Positions 35,604 to 44,755 of a stretch of DNA of 64,000 nucleotides are shown here, in pieces. Each line of letters begins with the position of its first letter. Within the stretch, counting starts at the first letter, position 1. Below the pieces are notes generated by a model, which did no database searches, had not been told where the DNA came from, and was given only the letters and a program-made list of their open reading frames with translations. Origin of the DNA: Thalassobacillus pellis (GTDB lineage: Bacteria > Bacillota > Bacilli > Bacillales > Halobacillaceae); the NCBI RefSeq assembly GCF_016908295.1, contig NZ_JAFBDO010000008.1:83727-147726 (forward strand), read 5' to 3'. The position numbers were made by a program, and so were the translations under genes.

Positions 35604-36569
35604 TTACCAATCAAGTGTTGGGATATCAAGCTGCTCCGGGGACATTTTGATCATATGGAAAAAATTATGCAGATGCTTTTCGTAATATTTCTGGTTATCA
35701 AACATTTCTTTTGTCTCAACTAATAATCCTTCTTCAAAAATACGGGAGGCAGTATAATCAAACTGATCCAGTAAATGAACCGGGAAAAGCAGCCTGGCAT
35801 ATAATAACCTTAACCCAAACACAGATAGTGGGGCAGCTGACTGGTATTCACTTAAAAAAGCTGCAGCCCCAGCGGGGTTCTCATCAGCTAAAAGCTTCCT
35901 CCTTAATGATTCGGCAAGATCACGAGATGGGTGATCCGATCTCAGCTGGTCACACCAGATATAACGCTGGGGTTCAGTGGGATACCGGTCAAATGTAAAC
36001 GTCGCCTGATCCCCCTCCTGGTGGCGTTTCTCCTGTTCACTTTCCTGAAGGTACTGAATCGCATTCTCCCCCATCCCTACCACATAAGGGGCACTATCCA
36101 ACCAGAGCCGATGTAACTTACCTACTGGCCTTTCCTGATGTAATTGTCCAATTTTCGCCTCAAATTGATCAATTCTCTGTGCCCACAGCTGCTTCCATTG
36201 TCCATAGCTGCTCAGGTTGGTAAGCTGATATGGATAGGTAGATCCAATCTGGTGAAAGCTTGCCAGCTGAGTTGCTGTTAAAGGGGGTGTACGCTGAGGG
36301 TTATAGGAGGCTCGGCATACAACAAACGTCTGTTGATCAAATGATGTGCAATAACGATTTTCTTTTCCGAGTACGGGATATACTATATTATGCACACCAG
36401 CATTCATAAGAAAACTACACGCATCACTAAGCTCATGGTAAGTACCTTCTCCGCCAAAAGCGGGAAGTATAAAATAATAATCCCCCTGATATTCATACCC
36501 ATGATTGTCATCGATATTAACAGCTGAAGCTGCTCTGATATCAATATAATTGGATAAAATTTGATCCAT
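35604..36569 (-). CDS. yutH: Spore coat protein YutH (CotS family)
   Basis: A 321-residue member of the CotS/YutH group, which adopts a kinase-like fold and attaches to the spore coat. The later region FTFDRYPTEPQRYIWCDQLRSDHPSRDLAESL corresponds to the family's degenerate catalytic loop and DxD-like stretch. Expected to be expressed in the mother cell. Gene order next to yutG and yutF matches B. subtilis. Confidence 0.82.
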   Translation of the reverse strand: MDQILSNYIDIRAASAVNIDDNHGYEYQGDYYFILPAFGGEGTYHELSDACSFLMNAGVHNIVYPVLGKENRYCTSFDQQTFVVCRASYNPQRTPPLTATQLASFHQIGSTYPYQLTNLSSYGQWKQLWAQRIDQFEAKIGQLHQERPVGKLHRLWLDSAPYVVGMGENAIQYLQESEQEKRHQEGDQATFTFDRYPTEPQRYIWCDQLRSDHPSRDLAESLRRKLLADENPAGAAAFLSEYQSAAPLSVFGLRLLYARLLFPVHLLDQFDYTASRIFEEGLLVETKEMFDNQKYYEKHLHNFFHMIKMSPEQLDIPTLDW

Positions 36570-36691
36570 TCTGTCTGCACCTCATTCCTAATGCTATAAT
36601 AGACCAATACAACATGACGAAATCTTAAATTGTTTCACTACTTGCCAGGCAGGGAAGCGCAATTTATAAAAGGGAGGTCACTAGAGTATAT

Positions 36692-37210
36692 ATGAGCGAA
36701 AATAGAAAAATGAGTCAATTAGAAAAAAAAGCACGAGACTGGCTGAAAGACCGCGGAGTTGATATAACCGACATCGCTGAGCTCGTCTACTACCTTCAAT
36801 CTAGATACCATGAAAGCCTGACCATGGATGATTGCATTTATAATGTGGAAAAGGTGCTTACCAAACGCGAAGTCCAAAATGCGATCCTGACGGGTATCCA
36901 GCTTGATGTTTTTGCCGAAAAAAATCAGCTGGAGGAACCACTCCAAAGCACAATCGGAATGGATGAAGGGCTTTATGGTGTGGATGAAATCATTGCCTTG
37001 TCCATTGTCAACGTTTACGGCTCCATCGGATTTACAAATTATGGGTATATAGATAAGCAAAAACCAGGCATTCTTAAAAAATTAAACGATAAGTCTACCG
37101 GCGAATGTCATACATTCCTGGATGATATTGTTGGGGCAATTGCCGCCGCTGCTTCAAGTCGTCTTGCTCACAGTGCGGTCGGTGAAGAATCAGCAGAAGA
37201 TGACGAATAG
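36692..37210 (+). CDS. yutG: Phosphatidylglycerophosphatase A-like protein (YutG)
   Basis: A 172-residue soluble PgpA-family protein. The family pattern LEKKARDWLKDRGVDI at the N-terminus, IGMDEGLYGVDEIIALSIV and the C-terminal FLDDIVGAIAAAA stretch, with paired acidic residues, fits the metal-dependent YutG type proposed to dephosphorylate phosphatidylglycerophosphate. GGGAGG precedes the ATG. Divergent from yutH. Confidence 0.82.
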   Translation: MSENRKMSQLEKKARDWLKDRGVDITDIAELVYYLQSRYHESLTMDDCIYNVEKVLTKREVQNAILTGIQLDVFAEKNQLEEPLQSTIGMDEGLYGVDEIIALSIVNVYGSIGFTNYGYIDKQKPGILKKLNDKSTGECHTFLDDIVGAIAAAASSRLAHSAVGEESAEDDE

Positions 37211-37234
37211 AGTGAACTAGAGCCGGAAGATATT

Positions 37235-37395
37235 CTTTTTGTCTTAAGGAATTTCCCAAGGAGCAAGGATCCTTCCACTCCAGCGGAAGAACGAGTGCGC
37301 CGCGATCGCTGAGCGTGGTTTTCGCGAGGAAGCTCGGGCGCTCGTCCGCGGAAAGGGAAGGGTCATTCGCTCCTGGCGACAAGAAAAGCTTGCGG
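37235..37395. repeat. GC-rich intergenic repeat, family B, copy 1
   Basis: A locally GC-rich stretch with CCACTCCAGCGGAAGAACGAG, GCGATCGC and TCCGCGGAAAGGGAAG. The last part matches TCCGCGGAAAGCGAAG in the element at 42404-42530. No open frame fits it. Confidence 0.5.
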
Positions 37396-37416
37396 TAAAA
37401 AGGGTTCTTCACAAGC

Positions 37417-37455
37417 TGAGAGCCGTTACCCGTGAAAGGGTAACGGCTCTCTTTA
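37417..37455. terminator. Terminator between yutG side and yutF
   Basis: GAGAGCCGTTACCC pairs with GGGTAACGGCTCTC with a short loop, ending at the yutF stop. It can act in both directions. Confidence 0.9.
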
Positions 37456-38223
37456 TATATATTTAATCCAATCAAGCAAGGTAGCAGTTGTATATGTTGG
37501 CTTTCTGTCATAGCCATTTAAATCTTCCTTGGAAGTAACTCCTGTAAAAACCATGAGAGTATCCAAACCTGCATCCATACCAGCCAAAATATCCGTATGG
37601 TAATTATCTCCGACCATCAATACTTTTTCTTTAGGATAACCTAATGTTTTAATGGCTTGTTCCATGATTACAGCTTCTGGCTTACCGACAAAAACGGGTG
37701 CTATTCCTGTGCTGATAGTGATAACAGATGTTATCGCCCCATTCCCCGGCACCATCCCTCTCTCTGTCGGGATAGCCACGTCAGCATTGGTGGATAAAAA
37801 ACGGGCACCATCGCGGACGTTCAGACATGCCTTCGTCAATTTTTCATACGATATATCCCGATCGATACCTATGACAACATAGTCTGCTTTTTTTTCGGTC
37901 AGTTTCAGTCCTGCCTGATCGAGCTCATAAAACAGCCCTTCTTCCCCAATTGCATACACGGTTGCCTCGGGCTGTTCCTCGCTGATATACTGAGCTGCTG
38001 CCATACTGCTCGTATAAACTTGTTTATTTTCCGCTGGAATATCCATTCCGTTCAACTTTTCAGCTATTTGCTCCGGTCTTCTGGATGAGTTATTGGTCAC
38101 AAATAAATGTGGAATCTTTTTTTTGTTTAATGCTTCGATAAAGTGTACAGCGTCTTCAATCCGTTCCGAACCTCGATACATCGTTCCGTCTAAATCAATT
38201 AAATAAGCTTCATACTTCTTCAT
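37453..38223 (-). CDS. yutF: HAD-family phosphatase YutF (NagD-like)
   Basis: A 256-residue class II HAD hydrolase. Motif I is YLIDLDGTMYRG (nucleophile Asp), motif II lies in LFVTNNSSR, and motifs III/IV are in KPEAVIMEQAI and LMVGDNYHTDI. Relatives dephosphorylate sugar phosphates or nucleotides such as p-nitrophenyl-type substrates. The physiological substrate is unknown. It lies 37 bases downstream of yutE and is probably cotranscribed with it. Confidence 0.9.
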   Translation of the reverse strand: MKKYEAYLIDLDGTMYRGSERIEDAVHFIEALNKKKIPHLFVTNNSSRRPEQIAEKLNGMDIPAENKQVYTSSMAAAQYISEEQPEATVYAIGEEGLFYELDQAGLKLTEKKADYVVIGIDRDISYEKLTKACLNVRDGARFLSTNADVAIPTERGMVPGNGAITSVITISTGIAPVFVGKPEAVIMEQAIKTLGYPKEKVLMVGDNYHTDILAGMDAGLDTLMVFTGVTSKEDLNGYDRKPTYTTATLLDWIKYI

Positions 38224-38260
38224 ACAGACACCAACCTAATATACCATCCTTCCAGAGAAA

Positions 38261-38698
38261 TCAATTGTTAGTAAAAGCAGAAACTGGTCCTAGTTCTTCA
38301 TCTAAGTATCTTCTGACATGCCCAGGAAATTGTTCGATAACCTCTACATGCTGTTCCCAAAGGTTACGGATTTCGTCATGATCGATTTCCAAATAATCCT
38401 GGACAAGCATTTTTCTAAGCTTGATAAATGTCTTGAAAGCTTCTTCCTGTTCTTGAGGAATGACTTTTTCATCGGTTAGGATATCTATGATATCATCATA
38501 GCTTCCAGGATCACGCATAATGAAACCATCAATCATCATATTCCCGACATCAATGATGGTCTCTATAGTCATGTGTGTCATCCGCTCGAGGCTCAGCCTT
38601 TCTAAAAACGACTGGTAATCGTGATTTTGATATTCCTGAATCATTCCTTCCATATAGAGCAATATACTTTCCATTCTTTTTCGATCGACAAAATACAT
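38261..38698 (-). CDS. yutE: HepT-like DUF86 protein (YutE)
   Basis: A 145-residue all-helical DUF86 protein of the HepT-like fold. Family features: a start MYFVDRKRMESIL, SLERMTHMTIETIIDVGN and FIKLRKMLVQDYLEID. The last contains the R-x4-6-Y motif of HepT ribonuclease toxins in altered form (RKMLVQDY). No MntA-type nucleotidyltransferase antitoxin is adjacent, so it is more likely the conserved chromosomal YutE than an active toxin. Confidence 0.85.
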   Translation of the reverse strand: MYFVDRKRMESILLYMEGMIQEYQNHDYQSFLERLSLERMTHMTIETIIDVGNMMIDGFIMRDPGSYDDIIDILTDEKVIPQEQEEAFKTFIKLRKMLVQDYLEIDHDEIRNLWEQHVEVIEQFPGHVRRYLDEELGPVSAFTNN

Positions 38699-38838
38699 AC
38701 CGCACCTCCTGATGATGCATTAATCTCCCACCATGATACCATATTTGCCAATGGAAAAGGAAAAGGATGCATATTTACGTTTTTACATGCATTCTGCTAT
38801 CATAAAAGAGGACTTTAAATGTATCGGAGGAGAATTTA

Positions 38839-39816
38839 TTGGATAGAGAATTGGCATTAGAACTAGTAAGGGTCACAGAAGCTGCTGCGATAGCTTCGGC
38901 ACAATGGATGGGGCGCGGGGATAAAATGAACGCTGATGACGCAGCAACAACAGCCATGAGGACGATGTTTGATTCTGTGGCGATGGATGGAGTTGTGGTC
39001 ATTGGAGAGGGCGAATTAGATGAAGCTCCAATGCTGTATATCGGCGAGGAACTGGGCAATAAGAGCGGTCCTGCAGTTGATATTGCAGTCGATCCCCTGG
39101 AAGGGACCAATATTGTTGCTAAGGGACATAACAACGCCATGGCTGTTATTGCAGCTGCTGAAAGAGGCGCATTGCTCCATGCACCGGATATGTATATGGA
39201 CAAAATCGCCGTTGGTAAATATGCCAAAGGACTGATCCACCTCGATGATCCGATCGAAAGAACCATCGATATCGTCGCAAGAGCCAATAACAAACGGGTC
39301 AGGGACCTCACTGTTATCATCCAGGAGCGGGATCGCCATGAAGATATTATTCAACGTGTAATTAAAAAAGGCGCAAGAGTCAAATTATTTGGTGATGGAG
39401 ATGTTGGAGCATCTATTGCCACCTGCCTTTCCCATACAGGGGTAGACTTATTCGTAGGAAAAGGCGGCGCACCTGAAGGGGTTATTTCAGCTGCTGCCAT
39501 CAAAAGTCTCGGCGGCGACATGCAAGCTAGACTAGCTCCTCAGAATGACGAAGAAGCTGAACGTTGTAAAACAATGGGATTAAGAGATCCAGAACAACTT
39601 CTTACGTTAGATGACCTCGTGAAAAGTGATGATGCAATTTTCGCAGCAACCGGAGTAACCGAAGGGGAATTGTTAAACGGTGTGAAATTCCTTGGCGGCG
39701 ACCTGACAGAGACCGATTCGATTGTCATGCGGGCAAAAACGAAAACTGTTCGCTTTATTAAAGCTCATCACCATCTGGAGCATAAACCGCACTTGGTTAC
39801 AGATGAGAATGCATAA
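38839..39816 (+). CDS. glpX: Class II fructose-1,6-bisphosphatase (GlpX)
   Basis: A 325-residue class II FBPase hydrolysing fructose-1,6-bisphosphate in gluconeogenesis. The lithium-sensitive phosphatase fold motifs are present: VVIGEGELDEAPML, DIAVDPLEGTNIVAKG and LFGDGDVGASI. A TTG start follows CGGAGGAG. Together with pgi and gldA it covers the fructose-6-phosphate/triose end of glycerol assimilation. Tightly followed by the DUF3055 gene. Confidence 0.93.
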   Translation: MDRELALELVRVTEAAAIASAQWMGRGDKMNADDAATTAMRTMFDSVAMDGVVVIGEGELDEAPMLYIGEELGNKSGPAVDIAVDPLEGTNIVAKGHNNAMAVIAAAERGALLHAPDMYMDKIAVGKYAKGLIHLDDPIERTIDIVARANNKRVRDLTVIIQERDRHEDIIQRVIKKGARVKLFGDGDVGASIATCLSHTGVDLFVGKGGAPEGVISAAAIKSLGGDMQARLAPQNDEEAERCKTMGLRDPEQLLTLDDLVKSDDAIFAATGVTEGELLNGVKFLGGDLTETDSIVMRAKTKTVRFIKAHHHLEHKPHLVTDENA

Positions 39817-39828
39817 GGAGGAAGGCAT

Positions 39829-40098
39829 ATGGAGGAAGAGCGCTTCTTTTTATACGATGAAAAAGAGCAAAGTGATACTAGGTTTGTAAGCTTTATGGGA
39901 GAATCTCATCGCCACGATTTAGCGTTAGTCAAAACAAGCAGATATTATGGCAAAACGTTGGTGCTTGATATCCAAGGAAACCGTTTTGCCATTATCGGTC
40001 ATGACGATCTTGAAGAGCCAGGGTATCTTGAACATGCCTTCAATATCAACGAAATAGATGCAGAAGAATTACGTGACTTCCTGCGGGAAGCGATATAA
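39829..40098 (+). CDS. DUF3055 family protein
   Basis: Encodes 89 residues starting EEERFFLYDEKE, with GRNRFAII-like strand FAIIGHDDLEEPGYLEH, the pattern of the small DUF3055 family of Bacillales. It lies 12 bases after glpX with its own AAGGAGGAAGG site, so the two form an operon. Function is unknown. Confidence 0.75.
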   Translation: MEEERFFLYDEKEQSDTRFVSFMGESHRHDLALVKTSRYYGKTLVLDIQGNRFAIIGHDDLEEPGYLEHAFNINEIDAEELRDFLREAI

Positions 40099-40101
40099 AG
40101 A

Positions 40102-40137
40102 AATCCTCAGTCCATAATGGGACTGAGGATTTTTTTA
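40102..40137. terminator. Terminator between the DUF3055 gene and yutD
   Basis: AAATCCTCAGTCC pairs with GGGACTGAGGATTT, followed by T residues. It ends just before the yutD stop. Confidence 0.9.
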
Positions 40138-40141
40138 TGAT

Positions 40142-40417
40142 TCATGATTCGAATTTTTTTAAAATGAAATAAGCACAACCAAAATTACAGTATTCGTATA
40201 GATAATCTTCTAATGTGCTTATTTTCGTGTCAAATGTCGATTTCGGATTATGGTCATGATAAAAGCCGCGAAGACGCAGCTGCCCATATCCCCAGTCCCC
40301 TACAATGAAATCATACTTGCTCAGAATGTCGCTATACCTTTGTTCAAGGGCTTCAGCATCGAATCCATTTTTATGATTTTCCTGAATTTCATATTGGTTT
40401 CCATGAAGTTCAATCAT
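40142..40417 (-). CDS. yutD: YutD (DUF1027) protein
   Basis: A 91-residue DUF1027 protein: NGFDAEALEQRYSDIL, FIVGDWGYGQLRLRGFY and the C-terminal YEYCNFGCAYFILKK are family hallmarks. Function is unknown. The ATG at 40415-40417, six bases after GAGGTG, is preferred over an ATG abutting the ribosome site. Confidence 0.88.
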   Translation of the reverse strand: MIELHGNQYEIQENHKNGFDAEALEQRYSDILSKYDFIVGDWGYGQLRLRGFYHDHNPKSTFDTKISTLEDYLYEYCNFGCAYFILKKFES

Positions 40418-40557
40418 TTCCATCACCTCTTACGATATTTAAAGTTTATCATAATTAATGCACGGAGTAACAGGTAATATTTATTTCGTATGAAACGATT
40501 ACCTCAGCCAAAAATAACTACGAAGGGAGAGTTATGCTGAATCGGGAGGTTTCATAA

Positions 40558-41208
40558 ATGAAAAAGGTGCATTTCACCATCAGCACTGCTGTTTTGACTA
40601 CAGGCCTATTGCTAGCTGGATGTGCAAATGACAACGGCGCTATGGATCAATATGGCGAAGGAAATGAGAACCAAAATCAAGGGGCGTTAAATGGCGACCC
40701 AATGGATAATTATCAGGCTCCAGGAACAAGGAACGGCGACTTGAATGATTATGTCGGTTATGTACGATATGACAAGACACAAGTTGATACCCGAGGTAAC
40801 TATGAGGCTAAAGTCAACCGGGAAGAAACGGCTGATATGATCACAAAAATGATTTTAAGCTACGAGCAATTTAATAATGCTGCCACCCTTGTCACCGATG
40901 ATGAAGTATTAATTGCATACGAGACTTCTGAAAATATGGATCGCAATCAGGCAGCTGATATGGCTAAGAAAACTGCTTATTCTCTTGTTCCCCGTTTTTA
41001 CGAAGTTTATGTCTCAGATAATCCAATGGCATTTGAAGATATCCAAAGTATGAGTAATACCAGAATCAGTGACCGCAACTACGATAAAGTCCTTGAAAGT
41101 ATCATTGAAAGGATGCGTAAAAGCCCTCAAGGGGAAGTAACTTATAACGATGAAACCAAGTCCATGAAAGACAAACGTGATACTGGCAACGAAACAACCA
41201 ACCGATAA
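40558..41208 (+). CDS. yutC: YhcN/YlaJ-family sporulation lipoprotein (YutC)
   Basis: A 216-residue lipoprotein with lipobox LLLAGC after a typical signal peptide, an Asn/Gly-rich linker and the conserved C-terminal domain (ADMITKMILSYEQFNNAATLV, YEVYVSDNP). Relatives are forespore lipoproteins needed for normal germination or outgrowth. Position after yutD matches B. subtilis. CGGGAGG precedes the ATG. Confidence 0.85.
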   Translation: MKKVHFTISTAVLTTGLLLAGCANDNGAMDQYGEGNENQNQGALNGDPMDNYQAPGTRNGDLNDYVGYVRYDKTQVDTRGNYEAKVNREETADMITKMILSYEQFNNAATLVTDDEVLIAYETSENMDRNQAADMAKKTAYSLVPRFYEVYVSDNPMAFEDIQSMSNTRISDRNYDKVLESIIERMRKSPQGEVTYNDETKSMKDKRDTGNETTNR

Positions 41209-41214
41209 CTAACC

Positions 41215-41248
41215 AAAAAGGAAAGTCTTGGAACTTTCCTTTTTTGGT
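41215..41248 (+). terminator. Terminator of yutC
   Basis: AAAAAGGAAAGT pairs with ACTTTCCTTTTTT around a five-base loop. Confidence 0.9.
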
Positions 41249-41333
41249 GAAAGGAATTTCACTATTTTACCACTTATAGATGACCATTACCTTCCACAAG
41301 CTAACGTTATCAATCAGATGGAGTGACAGATAA

Positions 41334-42308
41334 ATGAAAAAGGTACCTCTGTTTATATTTATGTTGGCTTTCTTTTTTGGATTAATGCCTGTTATTACTA
41401 TATCGGCTCAGGAAAAACAGAGCGATGATTATAAATTAAGAATGGAATTATATAAAAAAACTGCCGCCCCTTCCTTGATTCCCTGGTACTTTTTAGCTGC
41501 TGTCGACCAATTTGAACGGCAGATACACAAAGAAATCCCAGAAGGGCGTGTCACAGCTGTTCGTCCCGAGCAATATTTCTGGAATGGGCTAGGAAACCCT
41601 AACCAGAGCGATCAGCAAACACCTGGTATTGCAGCTATGTTCAATGGTTGGGCCAGTGATGGGAATGGGGATGGCATTGCTGATCGAAATAACGATGAAG
41701 ACGTCCTTGCCACGATAGCAGCATATATTGCTTCCTATGGTCATACTAAAAGCGATTTCAAGATAGCTTTATGGAATTATTACCACAGGGATTTGACTGT
41801 ACAAACGATCATCAACAACGCAAAAGTATTTAAGCATTTTGGAACTATCGAATTGAAGGATAGGGATTTCCCTGTTCCATTAGGGGCTAATTACAGTTAC
41901 AGAAGCACCTGGGGAGATGCAAGGGGATTTGGCGGAAGAAGAATACATGAAGGTACAGATATATTTGCGAACTACGGAGTTCCTGTAAAATCAACTACTT
42001 ACGGGGTTGTAGAAATAAAAGGATGGAATAAATTTGGAGGTTGGCGGATTGGTATTCGGGACATCTTCAATATTTACCATTACTATGCTCACTTAAACGG
42101 CTTTGAAGATGGAGTAAAAGTCGGCGATGTCGTTAAGCCAGGTGACGTAATCGGTTCTGTTGGAGCATCTGGCTATGGTCCACCAGGTACCTCAGGGAAG
42201 TTTCCTCCTCATCTTCACTACGGTATGTATAAAGATAACGGGTATAGTGAATGGTCGTTTGACCCTCACCCTTATTTAAGAAAATGGGAAAGAATGGCAA
42301 GAAATTAA
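41334..42308 (+). CDS. yunA: M23 metallopeptidase (YunA-like)
   Basis: A 324-residue exported cell-wall endopeptidase. The signal peptide spans residues 1-25. The N-terminal half has LIPWYFLAAVDQFERQI, a lysozyme/transglycosylase-like helical region. The C-terminal LytM domain (about 215-315) carries HEGTDIFA and the HLHYG zinc motif, with HYYAHL between. It probably cleaves peptidoglycan cross-bridges outside the cell. Position before the yun genes fits yunA. Confidence 0.85.
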   Translation: MKKVPLFIFMLAFFFGLMPVITISAQEKQSDDYKLRMELYKKTAAPSLIPWYFLAAVDQFERQIHKEIPEGRVTAVRPEQYFWNGLGNPNQSDQQTPGIAAMFNGWASDGNGDGIADRNNDEDVLATIAAYIASYGHTKSDFKIALWNYYHRDLTVQTIINNAKVFKHFGTIELKDRDFPVPLGANYSYRSTWGDARGFGGRRIHEGTDIFANYGVPVKSTTYGVVEIKGWNKFGGWRIGIRDIFNIYHYYAHLNGFEDGVKVGDVVKPGDVIGSVGASGYGPPGTSGKFPPHLHYGMYKDNGYSEWSFDPHPYLRKWERMARN

Positions 42309-42403
42309 CGCAGCAGAAAGAGGATGGAACATAAGTAAAACAATGGTATCAGAAACGGACATTAACATTGAATTTTATAGACGCAGAGCATTAACGTAGG
42401 CTG

Positions 42404-42530
42404 AATATGGAGACTCCCTCCGGGAACAGCACGAGCCGAAGATCTACTTTGTCAAGCGATCTTCTTGACCAAGTAGGCTTGAGGCCGTATCCGCGGAAAG
42501 CGAAGTGTTTGGACGAAGCGATGGTATTGC
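42404..42530. repeat. GC-rich intergenic repeat, family B, copy 2
   Basis: Contains GGAGACTCCCTCCGGGAACA, GCACGAGCC, a central AAGATC inverted-repeat region and TCCGCGGAAAGCGAAG. The layout matches a widespread Bacillaceae intergenic element as I remember it. A shorter variant is at 37235. Confidence 0.65.
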
Positions 42531-42901
42531 AGGTAACAAATAATCCGAACAGATTATATGAAATCGTTCGGATTATTTTATACATTTAGAAAGTATAAAA
42601 TTTTGCAAAGAATTTTTTCGACGTAGTGAAAATTTCAAAGTACCAAGTATAAGAAAAACTAAACGCATTATCTAAAGGACAAGTGAATGCGAGTTTTTCT
42701 AATGCTCTATTCAGTTTTGTCTAATCCTACCTTTTTTTACCAATTCTTAAAATAAATGTATGTCACTAAGCCGAAAGAATATCACCTCTCATTCCAACAC
42801 CAGGTGGAAACATTGCTTAATTCATTTTTATAAAGAAAAACCCGTGAAGAACTTACATTCTCCCCAGGTTTTCCAAATTAAAGCTGTAATTCTTAAACAG
42901 C
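42531..42901. other. Intergenic region with several hairpins
   Basis: A plus-strand terminator-like stem AATAATCCGAAC/GTTCGGATTATT (42538-42580) is followed by a second hairpin with ACGCATT/AATGCG (42665-42705) and a T-rich tail. The rest, to the metS stop, shows no gene. Confidence 0.45.
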
Positions 42902-43006
42902 TTATTCTTGTTTAGCTTTTTTGACTGCATTTAAAATGCTTAAGATCCAACCTCCCCATATAACGACCATACCGATAATCATCATTAAGATAGCGCTACC
43001 AGTCAT
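42902..43006 (-). CDS. metS: NSS transporter small subunit (MetS-type), 34 residues
   Basis: A 34-codon gene: MTGSAILMMIIGMVVIWGGW then a short basic, helical tail ending KKAKQE. One transmembrane helix with the GGW motif is the signature of the methionine/alanine-importer small subunit. AAGGAGG precedes the ATG, and it begins one base after the stop of the NSS transporter. It is required for function of MetP-type carriers in other Gram-positives. Confidence 0.85.
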   Translation of the reverse strand: MTGSAILMMIIGMVVIWGGWILSILNAVKKAKQE

Positions 43007-43007
43007 A

Positions 43008-44537
43008 TCAGCCTACCTCCTTATGCTTCTCATCCAGTGTGGTGGTATGCCAGCGTTTCATCGCGATGACTATCCCGAGAACCAGTGCGAATGCTGCTAC
43101 TGCCCATCCACCGAAAAGGATAAACGTATCCGAGTAACCTTCATAGTTACCTGTTTCTGTATCAAATTGTTTAAGAATATTTTGACGGAACAGGTCAAAC
43201 ATCATATACCCGAGAACTAATGGAGTAATAATGCTTAAGCAGATTTTCCACCATCCGCCGAGGTGAATATCGGAAATTTCGTTTGCATGACTTTGAAAGT
43301 CGTTAAGTTTACGGACAAACCAGGCAATCGTGACTACTTCGACAAGACCAAGGAAAGCAACACCGAATTGGTTGATAAAGTAATCGGCAGCATCCAGGAA
43401 ATACAGTCCGCCTTGAGTTGCAAATAGTAAAGAGATCACAGCGGCAGCCCCACCGCCGACCCCAACTGCAACATTTCTTGACAGTCCTAATTTTTCCCTT
43501 AATGCTGCTACATAGGTTTCTGAAATAGAGATAAGCGATGACAAACCAGCCAATACAAGTGATACAAAGAATAGAACTCCAAAAAGTCCATTCAATGCCG
43601 GAAACTCATTAATGATTTGCGGGAAGACAACGAATGCAAGTCCTACGCCTCCACTGACAACCTCTTCTACTCCTACTCCCTGCTGGGAAGCCATGAAGCC
43701 AAGGGCTGCAAATACACCAATACCTGCCAATAGCTCAAATCCTGAGTTACTAAAACCGGTTATAAAAGCGTTATTCGTAATATCTGACTTCTTTGGCAGA
43801 TAACTCGAATAAGTAATCATAATGGCAAATGCAATAGAAAGACTGAAGAAAATCTGGCCGTATGCAGCCACCCAAACACTACCAGAAGTAATCACTTCAA
43901 AGTTCGGTTCGAAGAAAGCCTGCAAACCTTCCGCAGCACCAGGCAGTGTAACCGCCCTAAGTACAATCACTAGGAAAAGGATCACAAGGGTTGGTATGAA
44001 GATTTTGTTTGCAACCTCGATTCCTTTTTTTACACCTTTAAACAAAATCCCTAAAGTGACTAACCATACAATCAAAAGAGGAATGAATACACCAGGTACC
44101 AGGCTTCCCGTTTGGCCAGGATCAACGGATAAGTTCAAATAATCGCTAAACAGGAAGCTTTCTGTGTCATCTCCCCAACTTAAATTGAAAGCAAATACAC
44201 TGTAAGACATTGCCCAGGCAATAACCACGGAGTAATACGTAGAAATTACAAAAGCTACTAACACTGCCCACCATCCAATCCATTCCGTTTTTTTATTGTT
44301 TATGCGGAACCAGGTAAGCGGTGCTGACCCACGATATTTGTGACCCATGGTGAACTCCATTACCAATAGCGGTATCCCTGCCGTCAATAAAGCGAAAAGA
44401 TATGGAATGAAAAATGCTCCCCCGCCATTTTCATAAGCTACTGCAGGGAAACGCCATATATTACCGAGACCGATAGCTGAACCAACGGCAGCCATTACAA
44501 ATCCGGCTCTCGTCCCCCATTGTGCACGATTTTCCAT
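43008..44537 (-). CDS. Sodium-dependent amino acid transporter (NSS family, MetP-like)
   Basis: A 509-residue NSS/SNF carrier with about 12 transmembrane segments. N-terminal WGTRAGFVMAAVGSAIGLGNIWRFP is the classic family start, and substrate/Na+ sites fall in the unwound TM1 and TM6 regions. Because a MetS-type subunit follows immediately, the most likely substrates are methionine and/or alanine, taken up with Na+. AGGAGGG precedes the ATG. Confidence 0.88.
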   Translation of the reverse strand: MENRAQWGTRAGFVMAAVGSAIGLGNIWRFPAVAYENGGGAFFIPYLFALLTAGIPLLVMEFTMGHKYRGSAPLTWFRINNKKTEWIGWWAVLVAFVISTYYSVVIAWAMSYSVFAFNLSWGDDTESFLFSDYLNLSVDPGQTGSLVPGVFIPLLIVWLVTLGILFKGVKKGIEVANKIFIPTLVILFLVIVLRAVTLPGAAEGLQAFFEPNFEVITSGSVWVAAYGQIFFSLSIAFAIMITYSSYLPKKSDITNNAFITGFSNSGFELLAGIGVFAALGFMASQQGVGVEEVVSGGVGLAFVVFPQIINEFPALNGLFGVLFFVSLVLAGLSSLISISETYVAALREKLGLSRNVAVGVGGGAAAVISLLFATQGGLYFLDAADYFINQFGVAFLGLVEVVTIAWFVRKLNDFQSHANEISDIHLGGWWKICLSIITPLVLGYMMFDLFRQNILKQFDTETGNYEGYSDTFILFGGWAVAAFALVLGIVIAMKRWHTTTLDEKHKEVG

Positions 44538-44718
44538 TTGTAGACCCTCCTTTTTTTATTTCCCTCTTACTTGTCTATATGATTTTGCAAGAGAGAATGT
44601 TAAAAAAATTTACTTTTTTCAGAATATTTGCCTGCTTGTATTATAACTAGACTAAAGACGGATGTAAAGGAAAATCTGCAGAGACCAAAACTTTCTAATA
44701 AAAGTAAATAAAAACAGT

Positions 44719-44754
44719 AAAGGGTGCATGGTTGAGCCATGCACCCTTTATCGT
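44719..44754 (-). terminator. Terminator of the NhaC-family gene
   Basis: AAAGGGTGCATGG pairs with CCATGCACCCTTT immediately after the stop codon. Confidence 0.85.
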
Positions 44755-44755
44755 G

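Noticed and set aside
38261..38698. HepT toxin of a HepT/MntA toxin-antitoxin pair
   Set aside because: No nucleotidyltransferase partner is adjacent, and gene order matches the conserved chromosomal yutE.
38775..39354. Long minus-strand reading frames opposite glpX
   Set aside because: They are shadows of a clear, full-length GlpX on the plus strand with its own ribosome site.
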